This document shows, in pieces, positions 11,735 through 19,433 of a stretch of DNA of 22,120 nucleotides (within the stretch, counting starts at the first letter, position 1; the number at the start of each line of letters is the position of its first letter). The translations under genes and the position numbers were made by a program. The stretch is from a virus, in the IMG/VR virus record IMGVR_UViG_3300022924_000033, positions 1 to 22,120 of that record. One strand, 5' to 3'. Under the pieces are notes generated by a model that worked only from the letters and a program-made list of their open reading frames with translations, searched no databases and was not told the origin of the DNA.

Positions 11735-12108
11735 AAACCCTTATCGCCGCCGCACTGCTCGTTAGCCTCACTGGCTGCTCTACCATCATGAACGATCGCA
11801 TAACCGATGTCAGCGTACTGTCTGAGCCCTCCGGCCAGCGCTACAGCATCACGGACGAAGACGGTAAGCGTGTGCATACCGGCACTACGCCCGACAACAT
11901 CAAGCTGGACGCAGCGGCCGGGTTCTTCGACGGGCAGACCTACCATGTCAAGTACGAGGATGGCAAGACAACCGAACTCGACTCGCACACCACACCTTGG
12001 TACTGGGTAGGATTCTGCATCACGGTCGTATCCGGCTTCATCGTCGATCCGCTGACCGGTGATATGTTCAGCCTTCCCGCGGAGGTGTCGAATGTTAAGC
12101 CGCTGTGA
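11731..12108 (+). CDS. Predicted outer-membrane lipoprotein
   Basis: 125 aa. A signal peptide with lipobox LTGC (Cys16) follows MKTLIAAALLVS; the +2 residue is Ser, so retention in the outer membrane is expected. It continues CSTIMND, a beta-rich domain (residues about 25-80) with a GTTPDNIKLD turn as in PEGA-like bacterial lipoproteins, then PWYWVGFCITVVSGFIVDPLTGDMFSL. This pattern is known in host lipoproteins. Phage-encoded lipoproteins often alter the cell surface or block superinfection (as T5 Llp does); that role is inference. Confidence 0.8.
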   Translation: MKTLIAAALLVSLTGCSTIMNDRITDVSVLSEPSGQRYSITDEDGKRVHTGTTPDNIKLDAAAGFFDGQTYHVKYEDGKTTELDSHTTPWYWVGFCITVVSGFIVDPLTGDMFSLPAEVSNVKPL

Positions 12109-12250
12109 CGAAGCGATTCTACGTACCAAGGGTTTCGATTCGTTCTACGAGGCGTACGCATACCTTGACGACTTGATCAATATCTTCGGTTTCAAGAAAA
12201 GCTTTGTTCTGCCGGGTACTACGCAGTACATCGCATTCGCAACAGATTAG
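12092..12250 (+). CDS. Small hypothetical protein
   Basis: 52 aa, ATG at 12092, six bases after a strong GGAGG that lies inside the lipoprotein end. Helical first half (DEAILRTKGFDSFYEAYAYL), then a short beta-like tail. Overlaps the lipoprotein gene by 17 bases. No family recognised. Confidence 0.65.
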   Translation: MLSRCDEAILRTKGFDSFYEAYAYLDDLINIFGFKKSFVLPGTTQYIAFATD

Positions 12251-12260
12251 GAGGTGTCAT

Positions 12261-12431
12261 ATGTGGCACGGTAAATTATCCATTATTACCCCGGCGATCC
12301 TCTACGGCTTCATCGACTGGGTTAGCCCATGGCGCGCAGCGCAGGGGCAGCCGGTTTATCTATGGAGTGAAGAGTACTTCGGCGCTCCCTACTGCCCAAT
12401 TCAGTTCGAGGTGCGCAATGACTCCGTTTGA
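12261..12431 (+). CDS. Small Trp-rich protein
   Basis: 56 aa. It begins MWHGKLSIITPAILYGFIDW and continues with an aromatic-rich segment. GGAGGTGTCAT precedes the ATG, a strong ribosome site. Its end overlaps the Rmf/CrpP-like gene by 14 bases. May be membrane-associated. Function unknown. Confidence 0.6.
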   Translation: MWHGKLSIITPAILYGFIDWVSPWRAAQGQPVYLWSEEYFGAPYCPIQFEVRNDSV

Positions 12432-12570
12432 GCTTGGCTACCAGGCGTTCCTTAAAGGTATGAGCCGCGACGAAAACCCGTTCGATAAGGACGACTCGCC
12501 ATGGTCCCTCGGCAAGTGGATAGAGGGCTGGAACAAGGCTTATCGCGCACGGCAGGAGAAGCAGACATGA
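12418..12570 (+). CDS. Rmf/CrpP-like small protein
   Basis: 50 aa. GYQAFLKGMSRDENPF, then WSLGKWIEGWNKAY resembles the Rmf_CrpP family: a GxxAFLxG helix, an N-P turn and a closing W-x-x-G-W-x-x-A helix. Rmf dimerises idle ribosomes in host bacteria; CrpP was proposed to modify ciprofloxacin, which is contested. The many phage members have no proven role. No basic ribosome-binding surface like that of Rmf is clear, so the fold call is safer than the function. Confidence 0.65.
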   Translation: MTPFELGYQAFLKGMSRDENPFDKDDSPWSLGKWIEGWNKAYRARQEKQT

Positions 12571-12680
12571 CCTACCTCCTACTCTGGCCCCCCGCCTCAG
12601 TAATCCTGTGCGCAGCCTACAGCCTGATTCGGTCCAGGCAGAAGCGGCGCGAAACGTACAACGCGGTGTTTACCGCCTGA
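12567..12680 (+). CDS. 37-aa membrane peptide
   Basis: One hydrophobic helix (YLLLWPPASVILCAAYSLI), then a basic tail (RSRQKRRETYN), a positive-inside orientation that puts the tail in the cytoplasm. AGGAGAAGCAG precedes the ATG, which overlaps the previous stop by four bases. Function unknown. Confidence 0.6.
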   Translation: MTYLLLWPPASVILCAAYSLIRSRQKRRETYNAVFTA

Positions 12681-12698
12681 TCAATTGGAGATTTTGGA

Positions 12699-13097
12699 AT
12701 GGTTAGTTTCAGTCGTGAAGATCGTTACATTGTCGTAAAGCGCAGTGACCTTGCAAAGGTTGTATCCCATTACCAAGTCCATCGTTTTATGGAGACCCTC
12801 CTTAGGGTCGGTCAGCACTTACCTAAGAGAAAGTTTTTGGTTGTCGAAGCTGACTGGCCGGAATACGAGCCAGTATGGCGGATGATAGAAAGTCGCGTTA
12901 TGGGGATTCCGAGCGAACTCGACACCGCCCTCTCCCAACTCGCTGCTTTGCGGGAAGAGCTGGCGCAGAAAGTTGTGCTTGCCGTTCGTGAAGTTTGCGA
13001 ACTTGATCCTGCGGACAGCGACGATCCTGAATGTATCTGCATAAAGGCGTCTGACCTCGGCGCAATTCTTTCGCGGCATTTTGAGGGCGTCGAATGA
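12699..13097 (+). CDS. Conserved phage hypothetical protein
   Basis: 132 aa. It has the motif SFSREDRYIVVKRSDLAKV and, further on, FLVVEADWPEYEPVW, a combination seen in small Pseudomonas phage proteins. Near the C-terminus DPECICIKASDLGAI echoes the first motif, so the protein may contain two related halves around a helical middle (ALSQLAALREELAQKVV). Function unknown. Confidence 0.7.
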   Translation: MVSFSREDRYIVVKRSDLAKVVSHYQVHRFMETLLRVGQHLPKRKFLVVEADWPEYEPVWRMIESRVMGIPSELDTALSQLAALREELAQKVVLAVREVCELDPADSDDPECICIKASDLGAILSRHFEGVE

Positions 13098-13450
13098 ACA
13101 TCAAGCGATACGATATTTTCCCGGTCAATCATCAGGCCGGCAACGAGATCGAAAACACCGATGGGCGTTATGTACGGTTTGAAGATGTCTCCGACCTTCA
13201 GCAGCGCCTTGCGGACGCCGAGCGGCGGAATGCGGAGCTTGTTGTGGTGCTGAAAAATTGTCTCGGGCGCGGCCTTGGCGCGATAGATAACGACATCCGT
13301 AGCGCGATTGAGCCGAGCAATCAATGCACATTGATAACGGGTGAGTTCGTTTGTACACGACCGGGTGGCCACAAAGGTCGATGCCTAATGCTTGATCGTA
13401 AAGTGTTTGGGCGCGCCGCCCTCAACAAACCCGAAGAGGTAAAGCCATGA
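13094..13450 (+). CDS. Coiled-coil phage protein
   Basis: 118 aa. The N-terminal segment ends in YVRFEDVSDLQQRLADAERR, a coiled-coil start common in Pseudomonas phage early proteins, then a short helix and a Cys/Arg tail (FVCTRPGGHKGRC). Overlaps neighbours by four bases. Function unknown. Confidence 0.7.
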   Translation: MNIKRYDIFPVNHQAGNEIENTDGRYVRFEDVSDLQQRLADAERRNAELVVVLKNCLGRGLGAIDNDIRSAIEPSNQCTLITGEFVCTRPGGHKGRCLMLDRKVFGRAALNKPEEVKP

Positions 13451-14166
13451 GCGATCAGTATTCTCAATTTTTGACGGATGTAGTAACCGCTGCTGGGTTG
13501 ATAGCACACGGTAAGCAGGACAAAAAGTTTGCAGAACGCCTATCTACTGAAGCTATAGAACTGCGCGCCGTTCTCGCTCAGGAAGCGGGGAAGTGCGAGC
13601 CGGTGGCGTTGAGCGTCCCAGATGAATGCCCTCACCTGATCGTGTTCGACGATACCGACCGAGAAAACCTGCTGTTCGCTGGTGCTGGTTCTCGTTCTGC
13701 CGCGCTCAAAACTTGGGAGAAAATATCCCAATCATGGAATGCCCACCTGTTTGTGCGCGTCGAACGCAACTCGCGAGATGATCGTTATCCTTCGGCTCAC
13801 ACCTCCCAGCCAGCGCCGGTATCGGTGGATGAACTGCAAGCTATTCAAGATCGCCACGAGGCGTGGATGGCGGGCGCAGAGAATGGAAGATCAGAAGTGG
13901 CAAGACTCAAGGCCGAGAACGATCTTCTTCGCGGCGGCATGAAGGGCGATTATGATCTTGACGCATGGCTTGATTGGGCCAAAGAAGCATCCTTTCTGCG
14001 CACCCTTTTGAAAGGCGCAACTATTGAGTTTAGAAAATGCTCTGACTGGATCTGTCGTGAAGTAGAAGCTGGAACAAGTTCCGCAACTTACTGGGCAATC
14101 CGCATGCGCAAGCAAGCCGAATTGATCGACGCACGCCTCGACAAGGTCAAGGAGCTGAATCAATGA
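13447..14166 (+). CDS. Large hypothetical phage protein, modular
   Basis: 239 aa. Residues about 1-50 are helical; 55-115 form a beta-alpha unit (ECPHLIVFDDTDRENLLFAG, AALKTWEKISQSWNAHLFVR), a module I recall in other Pseudomonas phage proteins; 130-165 are coiled coil (EVARLKAENDLLRG); the C-terminus is helical (ASFLRTLLKGATIEFRKCSD). The mosaic build suggests recombination of modules. No catalytic motif seen. Confidence 0.75.
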   Translation: MSDQYSQFLTDVVTAAGLIAHGKQDKKFAERLSTEAIELRAVLAQEAGKCEPVALSVPDECPHLIVFDDTDRENLLFAGAGSRSAALKTWEKISQSWNAHLFVRVERNSRDDRYPSAHTSQPAPVSVDELQAIQDRHEAWMAGAENGRSEVARLKAENDLLRGGMKGDYDLDAWLDWAKEASFLRTLLKGATIEFRKCSDWICREVEAGTSSATYWAIRMRKQAELIDARLDKVKELNQ

Positions 14167-14390
14167 AACTCCGATCCGTTCTCGCTACGCCAGCGTGCGG
14201 CCACAATGCCTGTAAATCACTCGGCGAGCCTCACCCATTCTGTGACTTCGTGACGCAGCTAGAAGTCGCCCCAGTCGTCGAACCACTCCACCCCCACAAC
14301 GACGGCCTCGACGAATACCGGCAGCCCGTGCACGTCGGTGAACTTGATCCGGCGCAACGGTTGGCGCTGGCACGCGGAGAGCTGAAATGA
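14163..14390 (+). CDS. Small hypothetical protein
   Basis: 75 aa, ATG in an ATGA overlap, as is its end. It contains CGHNACKSLGEPHPFC and a His/Pro-rich middle that could bind metal. No known family. Confidence 0.6.
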   Translation: MKLRSVLATPACGHNACKSLGEPHPFCDFVTQLEVAPVVEPLHPHNDGLDEYRQPVHVGELDPAQRLALARGELK

Positions 14391-14695
14391 GCAGAGCCCC
14401 ACGGTGGACCGAACAGCAGCTCGACGAAGCAGAAGCACTACGAGCAAAAGGTGAAAAGTGGATAGTCGTAGAAGCAATGCTCGGCGAGGGTATAAAGAAC
14501 GCGTGTGAGTACCGGCGTACCCGTACCAACACGCCACGATTCTGCGATTGCAACCAGGGGCGTCTGCCGTGCTCTTGCAAGCCCGACGCGTGGAAGTTGA
14601 GCAACGGCGTACTGGCGCGGACCGAGTACGAAGCAAACGCGGCGCTAGAGCCCGGGGTGACGAAGCACCCTCTGTTCATGAGGGATCGGGTATGA
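14387..14695 (+). CDS. Helix-turn-helix-like, Cys-rich small protein
   Basis: 102 aa. The first part (PRWTEQQLDEAEALRAKGEK) resembles an SANT/HTH-type helix, next a stretch with CDCNQGRLPCSC, four Cys that could form one zinc site. The end is polar. Coupled to both neighbours by ATGA. Possibly a DNA-binding regulator just ahead of the polymerase; unproven. Confidence 0.65.
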   Translation: MSRAPRWTEQQLDEAEALRAKGEKWIVVEAMLGEGIKNACEYRRTRTNTPRFCDCNQGRLPCSCKPDAWKLSNGVLARTEYEANAALEPGVTKHPLFMRDRV

Positions 14696-15042
14696 CTCTG
14701 CCGATCGCCACAGAAACTATCGTAGGGATGTACTTGGACCAGCAGATGACAGAGCAGCAGATTGCAGCGAAGCTCGGCTCAAGTCAGCAGATGGTGGCTT
14801 ATAGGTTGCGCAAGGCCGGGGTATCGCTAAAGCGTACCAATAAGCGGTATCTACACCGCGAAATAAAACCTCACATCCCGGTATTACTCGGACTCGTTAG
14901 AGAGTTGCGCCGAAAGCGTAAAGCAATGGCAGAGTTCGTTATTGACACGTCCAACGCGGATTCTGATCGCGTGAAGATGGCCGAAAGTCTCGTACTGATA
15001 AACCGCGAGATAGCGGCCCTGGAAATAGTCGTGAGGAAGTGA
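14692..15042 (+). CDS. Helix-turn-helix protein upstream of polymerase
   Basis: 116 aa, ATG in an ATGA overlap. The helix-turn-helix is MTEQQIAAKLGSSQQMVAYR followed by LRKAGVSLKRTNKR, as in homeodomain-like and resolvase-type DNA-binding units. A basic linker leads to a long C-terminal helix (VKMAESLVLINREIAALEIV). The stop abuts the polymerase start. Likely a DNA-binding accessory or regulator. Confidence 0.75.
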   Translation: MTLPIATETIVGMYLDQQMTEQQIAAKLGSSQQMVAYRLRKAGVSLKRTNKRYLHREIKPHIPVLLGLVRELRRKRKAMAEFVIDTSNADSDRVKMAESLVLINREIAALEIVVRK

Positions 15043-16115
15043 TGAACCTATCTAAATGCATTTTCCTCGACACGGAAACCTTCTGCGATACGCCCATCAA
15101 CAACGGGACGCACCGTTATGCAGAAGGCGCCGAGATCATCATGTGGCAGTGGGCAGTCGGCGAGGGGGAAGTAATCATTCGCGATGGGGATGAAGACATC
15201 AGCGACTTGCTCGCTTTGCTTGAGGATGAAAGTTATGAAGTGGTTATCCACAATTCGGCGTTTGATCGGAATGTCATCCGACACGCCACCGGAATCGTTA
15301 TCCCCGTCGAGCGAGTCTTCGACACCATGGTCTGCGCTATGGCTCACAGCTTGCCCGGGAGCCTATCTACCGTTGGGACTATTCTTGGAGTCGCCCAAGA
15401 CAAAGCCAAAGACAAGGAAGGTAGAACGTGGATCTCTCTGTTCTGCAAACCTCAGCCGAAGGGTCGCAAAATACGTCGAGCCACGAAGCTTACACACCCG
15501 GTAGAGTGGCAACGCTTCCGCGACTACGGCGGCCTTGACATCGAGGCGATGCGGGAGATCTACAAGAAGTTGCCGCGGTGGAATTACCGCGGCGCCGAGA
15601 AGGAGTTGTGGCACCTCGACCAGAAGATCAATGAACGCGGCGTGCTGATGGACTTGGACCTGGCGCACGCTGCGATCCGCGCTTCGGATCGCGCGCAGAA
15701 GATCCACGCAGCCGATGCAGTGCGTTTGACCGATGGCGCAGTGACCAGCGCCAACCAGCGCGACAAGATGCTGGAGCACATCCTGGAGGCTTACGGCGTC
15801 GGCCTTCCCGATTTGCAGATCAGCACATTGGAACGTCGCATCGACGATCCAGATTTGCCGGTTGAGTTGCGCGAACTGCTGGCTGTCAGACTCCAAGCAT
15901 CGAAAACCTCGGTGTCGAAGTATAAGCGGGCGATCAGCGGAACGAGTAGCGATGGCCGTATGCGCGGAACCCTAGCGTTTGATGGGGCTTTACGCACCGG
16001 CAGATGGGCCGGCCGACTCCTCCAAATGCACAACATGCCTAGGCCTACAATCGATAACGACGAAATCGATCTATGGATCGAAGCCCTAAAATCTGATGCG
16101 GAAGACCTCGTATGA
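15042..16115 (+). CDS. Family A DNA polymerase, N-terminal part (3'-5' exonuclease and thumb)
   Basis: 357 aa from ATG at 15042, four bases after GAGGA (GTG at 15039 is too close to it). ExoI FLDTETF (D10, E12), ExoII HNSAFDRN (D75) and ExoIII YGGLDIEAM are intact, so proofreading should work. The end holds the TGRWAGR...MHNMPRP element that precedes the palm. The frame stops at TGA inside an ATGA overlap, and the palm continues in the -1 frame at 16112. Colinear comparison with my memory of single-gene homologues suggests no residues are missing. Two-subunit enzyme, frameshift fusion or sequence error are all open. Confidence 0.85.
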   Translation: MNLSKCIFLDTETFCDTPINNGTHRYAEGAEIIMWQWAVGEGEVIIRDGDEDISDLLALLEDESYEVVIHNSAFDRNVIRHATGIVIPVERVFDTMVCAMAHSLPGSLSTVGTILGVAQDKAKDKEGRTWISLFCKPQPKGRKIRRATKLTHPVEWQRFRDYGGLDIEAMREIYKKLPRWNYRGAEKELWHLDQKINERGVLMDLDLAHAAIRASDRAQKIHAADAVRLTDGAVTSANQRDKMLEHILEAYGVGLPDLQISTLERRIDDPDLPVELRELLAVRLQASKTSVSKYKRAISGTSSDGRMRGTLAFDGALRTGRWAGRLLQMHNMPRPTIDNDEIDLWIEALKSDAEDLV

Positions 16116-17104
16116 CTACCGTTATGGACGCCTGCAGCAGCGCGATTCGCGGCCTTATAATCGCACCTTCTAAAAAGAAACTTGTTATCGCGGATCTTAG
16201 TAATATTGAAGGAAGGGTACTCGCATGGCTGGCCGGCGAGGAGTGGAAGCTTCAAGCGTTCCGCGACTTCGACGCCGGAGAAGGGTTTGACCTCTACAAA
16301 CTGGCTTATGCAAAAGCATTCGGTATTGACCCTTCGTTAGTCGATAAAGATATGAGACAAATCGGAAAAACGATGGAATTGGCTCTAGGATATGCGGGCG
16401 GATGCGGCGCGTTCATTACCTTTTCGCTGGCGTTCAATATCGATTTGGAGAAGATGGCCGAAAAAGCTATCGAAGCGATCCCCAAAAAGACTTTAGACGA
16501 AGCGTCAAGCTTTCTGGAGTGGCAACTCGGCCAGGGCAAAAGCCAGTTCGGCCTATCTGATCAAGCTTTCATCGTTTGCGACAGCTTCAAACGTCTTTGG
16601 CGTGAAGCTCACCCGAACACCGCGACCTACTGGAAGGAACTGGAAAACGGCTGTAGAACGGCGATCAACAATCCCGGGCAGACTTACTCCTGCCGCCGTC
16701 ACAAGATCCGGCGCGATGGCGCTTGGCTCCGGGTAATGCTGCCGAGCGGCCGGTACCTCTGCTATCCGTCGCCGCGCGTCGAAGACGACGGTCAAATAAC
16801 ATTCATGGGTGTCAACCAGTACAGCCGCAAGTGGGAAAGGCTGCGCACATACTCCGGGAAGCTGGTGGAAAATATGTGCCAAGCCACGGCCCGCGATGTC
16901 CTCGCCTCTTCCATGCAGCCGATTGAATCCGCCGGTTATGAAATCGTTCTGACCGTCCACGATGAGATCATCAGCGAAGCGTCGGACACCGACGAGTACA
17001 CGCACGAACACCTGGCCGAACTGATGTCAGCAGGTTGTGACTGGACAGAAGGCCTACCGCTCGCCGCCGCCGGCTTCGAAGCGAAACGATATAGGAAAGG
17101 TTGA
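16112..17104 (+). CDS. Family A DNA polymerase, C-terminal part (palm and fingers)
   Basis: 330 aa. It opens MTTVMDACSSAIRGLIIAPS, which normally lies inside the polymerase chain. Motif A ADLSNIEGR (D28, E33), motif B R-x3-K-x7-YAGG (RQIGKTMELALGYAGG) and motif C VHDEI (H283, D284, E285) are present, so the catalytic carboxylates are intact. It overlaps the exonuclease part by four bases, and no separate ribosome site is obvious, so translation probably depends on coupling with the upstream frame. Works with DUF2815, primase-helicase and SNF2 in replication. Confidence 0.85.
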   Translation: MTTVMDACSSAIRGLIIAPSKKKLVIADLSNIEGRVLAWLAGEEWKLQAFRDFDAGEGFDLYKLAYAKAFGIDPSLVDKDMRQIGKTMELALGYAGGCGAFITFSLAFNIDLEKMAEKAIEAIPKKTLDEASSFLEWQLGQGKSQFGLSDQAFIVCDSFKRLWREAHPNTATYWKELENGCRTAINNPGQTYSCRRHKIRRDGAWLRVMLPSGRYLCYPSPRVEDDGQITFMGVNQYSRKWERLRTYSGKLVENMCQATARDVLASSMQPIESAGYEIVLTVHDEIISEASDTDEYTHEHLAELMSAGCDWTEGLPLAAAGFEAKRYRKG

Positions 17105-17129
17105 CTACAAGTCGAATCTTGCATAAGCT
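17101..17129 (+). promoter_or_regulatory. Weak candidate promoter after the polymerase
   Basis: TTGACT (17101-17106, overlapping the polymerase stop) and TAAGCT (17124-17129) are 17 bases apart. Two TTGC repeats (17119 and 17129) are 10 bases apart, as at the 4508 promoter. The -10 match is poor. Confidence 0.25.
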
Positions 17130-17155
17130 TGCGTACATCTAGAGGAGGGTTTGTG

Positions 17156-17503
17156 ATGAATACTGTTGGTGAATGGCGTCCCGTAAGTCTTTGCGCTACC
17201 TGCGGCTTTGAGCTTTGCGATCAAGAAATCTATTACGACAGGGTATGCCCGGGTTGCGCTGCCACTGCGACCTTTTGCCTTAACGTTTTGCGGACTGCGA
17301 AGCGTTGGGTTCCGAGCTTTAAGCCTTCGTTTTTACAACGCTGCCTAGGCAAAAAGGAATTAGGCCAGTGGGAGTGGAGCGGTAAAGCCGAAGGTTCTTC
17401 TGATTGCTCCCGCGTAACCGGCTTAATCCCCGGACGCCGCATAGCAGGCGGGATGAACGTAGTAACTATCGCAGCCGCCGGCATTGCTTCCGGCCTGTTC
17501 TGA
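17156..17503 (+). CDS. Zinc-binding hypothetical protein
   Basis: 115 aa. ATG at 17156 after GAGGAGGG, the strongest ribosome site in this part. N-terminal Cys pairs (LCATCGFELC and VCPGCAA) make a zinc ribbon of about 30 residues. The rest is basic (RTAKRWVPSFKPSF), ending in a hydrophobic stretch (VVTIAAAGIASGLF). Could be an accessory DNA-binding factor. Function unknown. Confidence 0.65.
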   Translation: MNTVGEWRPVSLCATCGFELCDQEIYYDRVCPGCAATATFCLNVLRTAKRWVPSFKPSFLQRCLGKKELGQWEWSGKAEGSSDCSRVTGLIPGRRIAGGMNVVTIAAAGIASGLF

Positions 17504-17513
17504 GGGTCCCAAA

Positions 17514-17831
17514 ATGCTAGAACGCGATATCGAAGCGTACCTCGTCAAGCGCTGCAAAGAGATTGGCGCGCTTGTGGATAAATTTACATCGCCTCAGCGT
17601 CGTTCGGTGCCTGATCGGCTGATAACGTTCGGCGGTCGCGTGTTGTTCGTTGAGCTGAAAGCGACCGGGGCGCGCCCTACTCCTGCGCAAGTGAGAGACC
17701 ATGATCGTCGGCGTGCTGCGGGTGCCGAAGTGGTTTGGCTGGATAGCTGCACCGGGGTGGACGTTGCTATCGACTATTTGGAACAGGGGGAGCACGTAAT
17801 GGTGACCTTGGATTATCAGGTGATTTGCTGA
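17514..17831 (+). CDS. VRR-NUC nuclease
   Basis: 105 aa, the usual length for stand-alone phage VRR-NUC proteins. The core is VPDRLITFGGRVLFVELK (D34, E47, K49), preceded by an N-terminal helix (LERDIEAYLVKRCKEIGA) and followed by Q-V-R-D-H and a G-A-E-V-V-W strand. Such PD-(D/E)XK enzymes resolve or cleave branched DNA and occur next to SNF2 helicases in phages. A start at 17484 would overlap the previous gene, so I chose the ATG at 17514. Coupled by TGATG to the next gene. Confidence 0.9.
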   Translation: MLERDIEAYLVKRCKEIGALVDKFTSPQRRSVPDRLITFGGRVLFVELKATGARPTPAQVRDHDRRRAAGAEVVWLDSCTGVDVAIDYLEQGEHVMVTLDYQVIC

Positions 17832-18049
17832 TGAAAACCGAAATAGAAAATATCCGGAATTCCCTGCAGTCTAACGAAAGGGCTGTTCTTAACGCTCTTG
17901 CGGAAGCGTGGAATCTCTACCTTGCTTTGAGCAAATCGCATCCTGATCAAGATGCTGAATTCCGTCACGGTATCCACGCGTTGCAGCACCAGATAATGGC
18001 GCGTCCAGTTCGTCGGATGCTAGCCGGGGAATTAGCCGATGGCAATTGA
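17831..18049 (+). CDS. Small helical protein between nuclease and helicase
   Basis: 72 aa, ATG sharing a base with the VRR-NUC stop. Mostly helical (IENIRNSLQSNERAVLNALA). Overlaps the SNF2 helicase by 11 bases. Its place suggests an adapter for the two enzymes. No family recognised. Confidence 0.7.
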   Translation: MKTEIENIRNSLQSNERAVLNALAEAWNLYLALSKSHPDQDAEFRHGIHALQHQIMARPVRRMLAGELADGN

Positions 18050-19433
18050 CTACAGGCCGCACAAATACCAAGACCTGATTATGTCTGCGATCCACGCGAC
18101 CAAGCGCATCGCTGTGTGGGCCGGAATGGGACTTGGCAAGTCGGTTAGTACGGCCACGGCGCTGGAAGACTTGACGCTTACAGAGGACGTATATCCGATC
18201 CTCGTCATAGCCCCACTGCGCGTTGCGCGCACCACCTGGCCGCAGGAGTACCAGAAGTGGAATCACCTTAAGCATCGCCGCGTCGTGACGATCTGCGGCG
18301 CGCTCAAGGATCGTCAGGCGGCTTTGCGCATCAAGGCGGACGTGTACACCGTCAACTTCGAGCAGATTGAATGGCTGGTCGAGCACCTTGGCGACAAATG
18401 GCCATTCCGCACAGTGGTAGTCGACGAAGCGACCAAGCTCAAGGGGTTCCGGCTGCGCCAAGGTACGCGTCGCGCCAAAGCGCTCGCCCGCGTTGCGCAT
18501 ACTAAGATCAAGCGGATCATCCTGCTGACCGGTACGCCGAGCCCTAACGGTCTCCAAGACCTTTGGGGGCAGATGTGGTTCGTCGACAAAGGCGATCGCC
18601 TAGGCCGCACCTACGATGCGTTTAAGCAGCGCTGGTTCCGGGCTTCGCATACCGGGTTCGGCGTCGAGGCTACCGACCAAGCGCAGGAGCAAATCCAAAA
18701 AGCTTTAGGCGACGTGTGTATAACGATCGACGCCGCAGACTGGTTCGACCTCAAAGAGCCGATCGTAAACGTCATAAAGGTGGATCTCCCTCCGGCTGCG
18801 CGCGTTCTCTACAAGAACATGGAAAAGCAGATGTTTATGGACTTGGAGGGCTCGCAGGTGGAGGCGCTGAACGCGGCTGCCAAGACGCAGAAGTGCTTAC
18901 AAATTGCCAGCGGAGCGGCCTACGTGGAAGGCGGCCCACAGTGGAAAAAGATTCACGACGAGAAGCTAAACGCGCTGGAAGAGATCTTGGAGGAAGCCGC
19001 CGGTATGCCGGTCCTCGTTGCGTATCACTTTCAAAGCGACCTGGCGCGGCTCTTGGCGCGATTCCCACAAGGCCGACACCTGGACAAGAAACCGGAGACG
19101 ATCGACGCGTGGAACGCCGGAGAGATCCCGATCATGTTCGCCCATCCGGCCAGTGCCGGGCACGGTTTGAACCTGCAGGACGGCGGTAACATCCTCGTGT
19201 TCTTCTCAATTTCGTGGAATCTTGAAGAACACCAACAGATTATCGAGCGTAACGGCCCGGTGCGTCAGCTTCAAGCCGGACATAATCGACCGGTCTTCCA
19301 TCACTTTATCCTTGCCTCCGATACAGTCGATGAACTGGTCTTGGAGCGCCTGCAGACCAAGCGAGAGGTTCAGGACATACTTTTACGCGCAATGCGGGAC
19401 CGAGGTTTCAATCCTATAGAGGACGCAGCGTGA
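18039..19433 (+). CDS. SNF2-type DNA helicase/translocase
   Basis: 464 aa. RecA-like domain 1 has Walker A GMGLGKS (G29-S35), motif Ia APLRVARTTWP, Walker B DEAT (D129, E130) and motif III LTGTPSPNG. Domain 2 shows HGLNLQDGG, then motif VI QQIIERNGPVRQLQAGH. It is short for the superfamily and typical of phage-encoded helicases found with VRR-NUC. Probably acts in fork restart or branch migration. Confidence 0.9.
   Translation: MAIDYRPHKYQDLIMSAIHATKRIAVWAGMGLGKSVSTATALEDLTLTEDVYPILVIAPLRVARTTWPQEYQKWNHLKHRRVVTICGALKDRQAALRIKADVYTVNFEQIEWLVEHLGDKWPFRTVVVDEATKLKGFRLRQGTRRAKALARVAHTKIKRIILLTGTPSPNGLQDLWGQMWFVDKGDRLGRTYDAFKQRWFRASHTGFGVEATDQAQEQIQKALGDVCITIDAADWFDLKEPIVNVIKVDLPPAARVLYKNMEKQMFMDLEGSQVEALNAAAKTQKCLQIASGAAYVEGGPQWKKIHDEKLNALEEILEEAAGMPVLVAYHFQSDLARLLARFPQGRHLDKKPETIDAWNAGEIPIMFAHPASAGHGLNLQDGGNILVFFSISWNLEEHQQIIERNGPVRQLQAGHNRPVFHHFILASDTVDELVLERLQTKREVQDILLRAMRDRGFNPIEDAA

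Noticed and set aside
13891-14163. 90-aa minus-strand frame opposite 13447-14166
   Set aside because: It is antisense to a coupled plus-strand gene and has no ribosome site or motif.
16100-16120. Programmed frameshift site at the polymerase junction
   Set aside because: No X-XXY-YYZ slippery heptamer or clear downstream pseudoknot was seen by eye; the split itself is kept as a finding.
18716-19189. 157-aa plus-strand frame inside the SNF2 helicase
   Set aside because: It overlaps the helicase core in another frame and is rich in Arg and Gly, as expected of a shadow.
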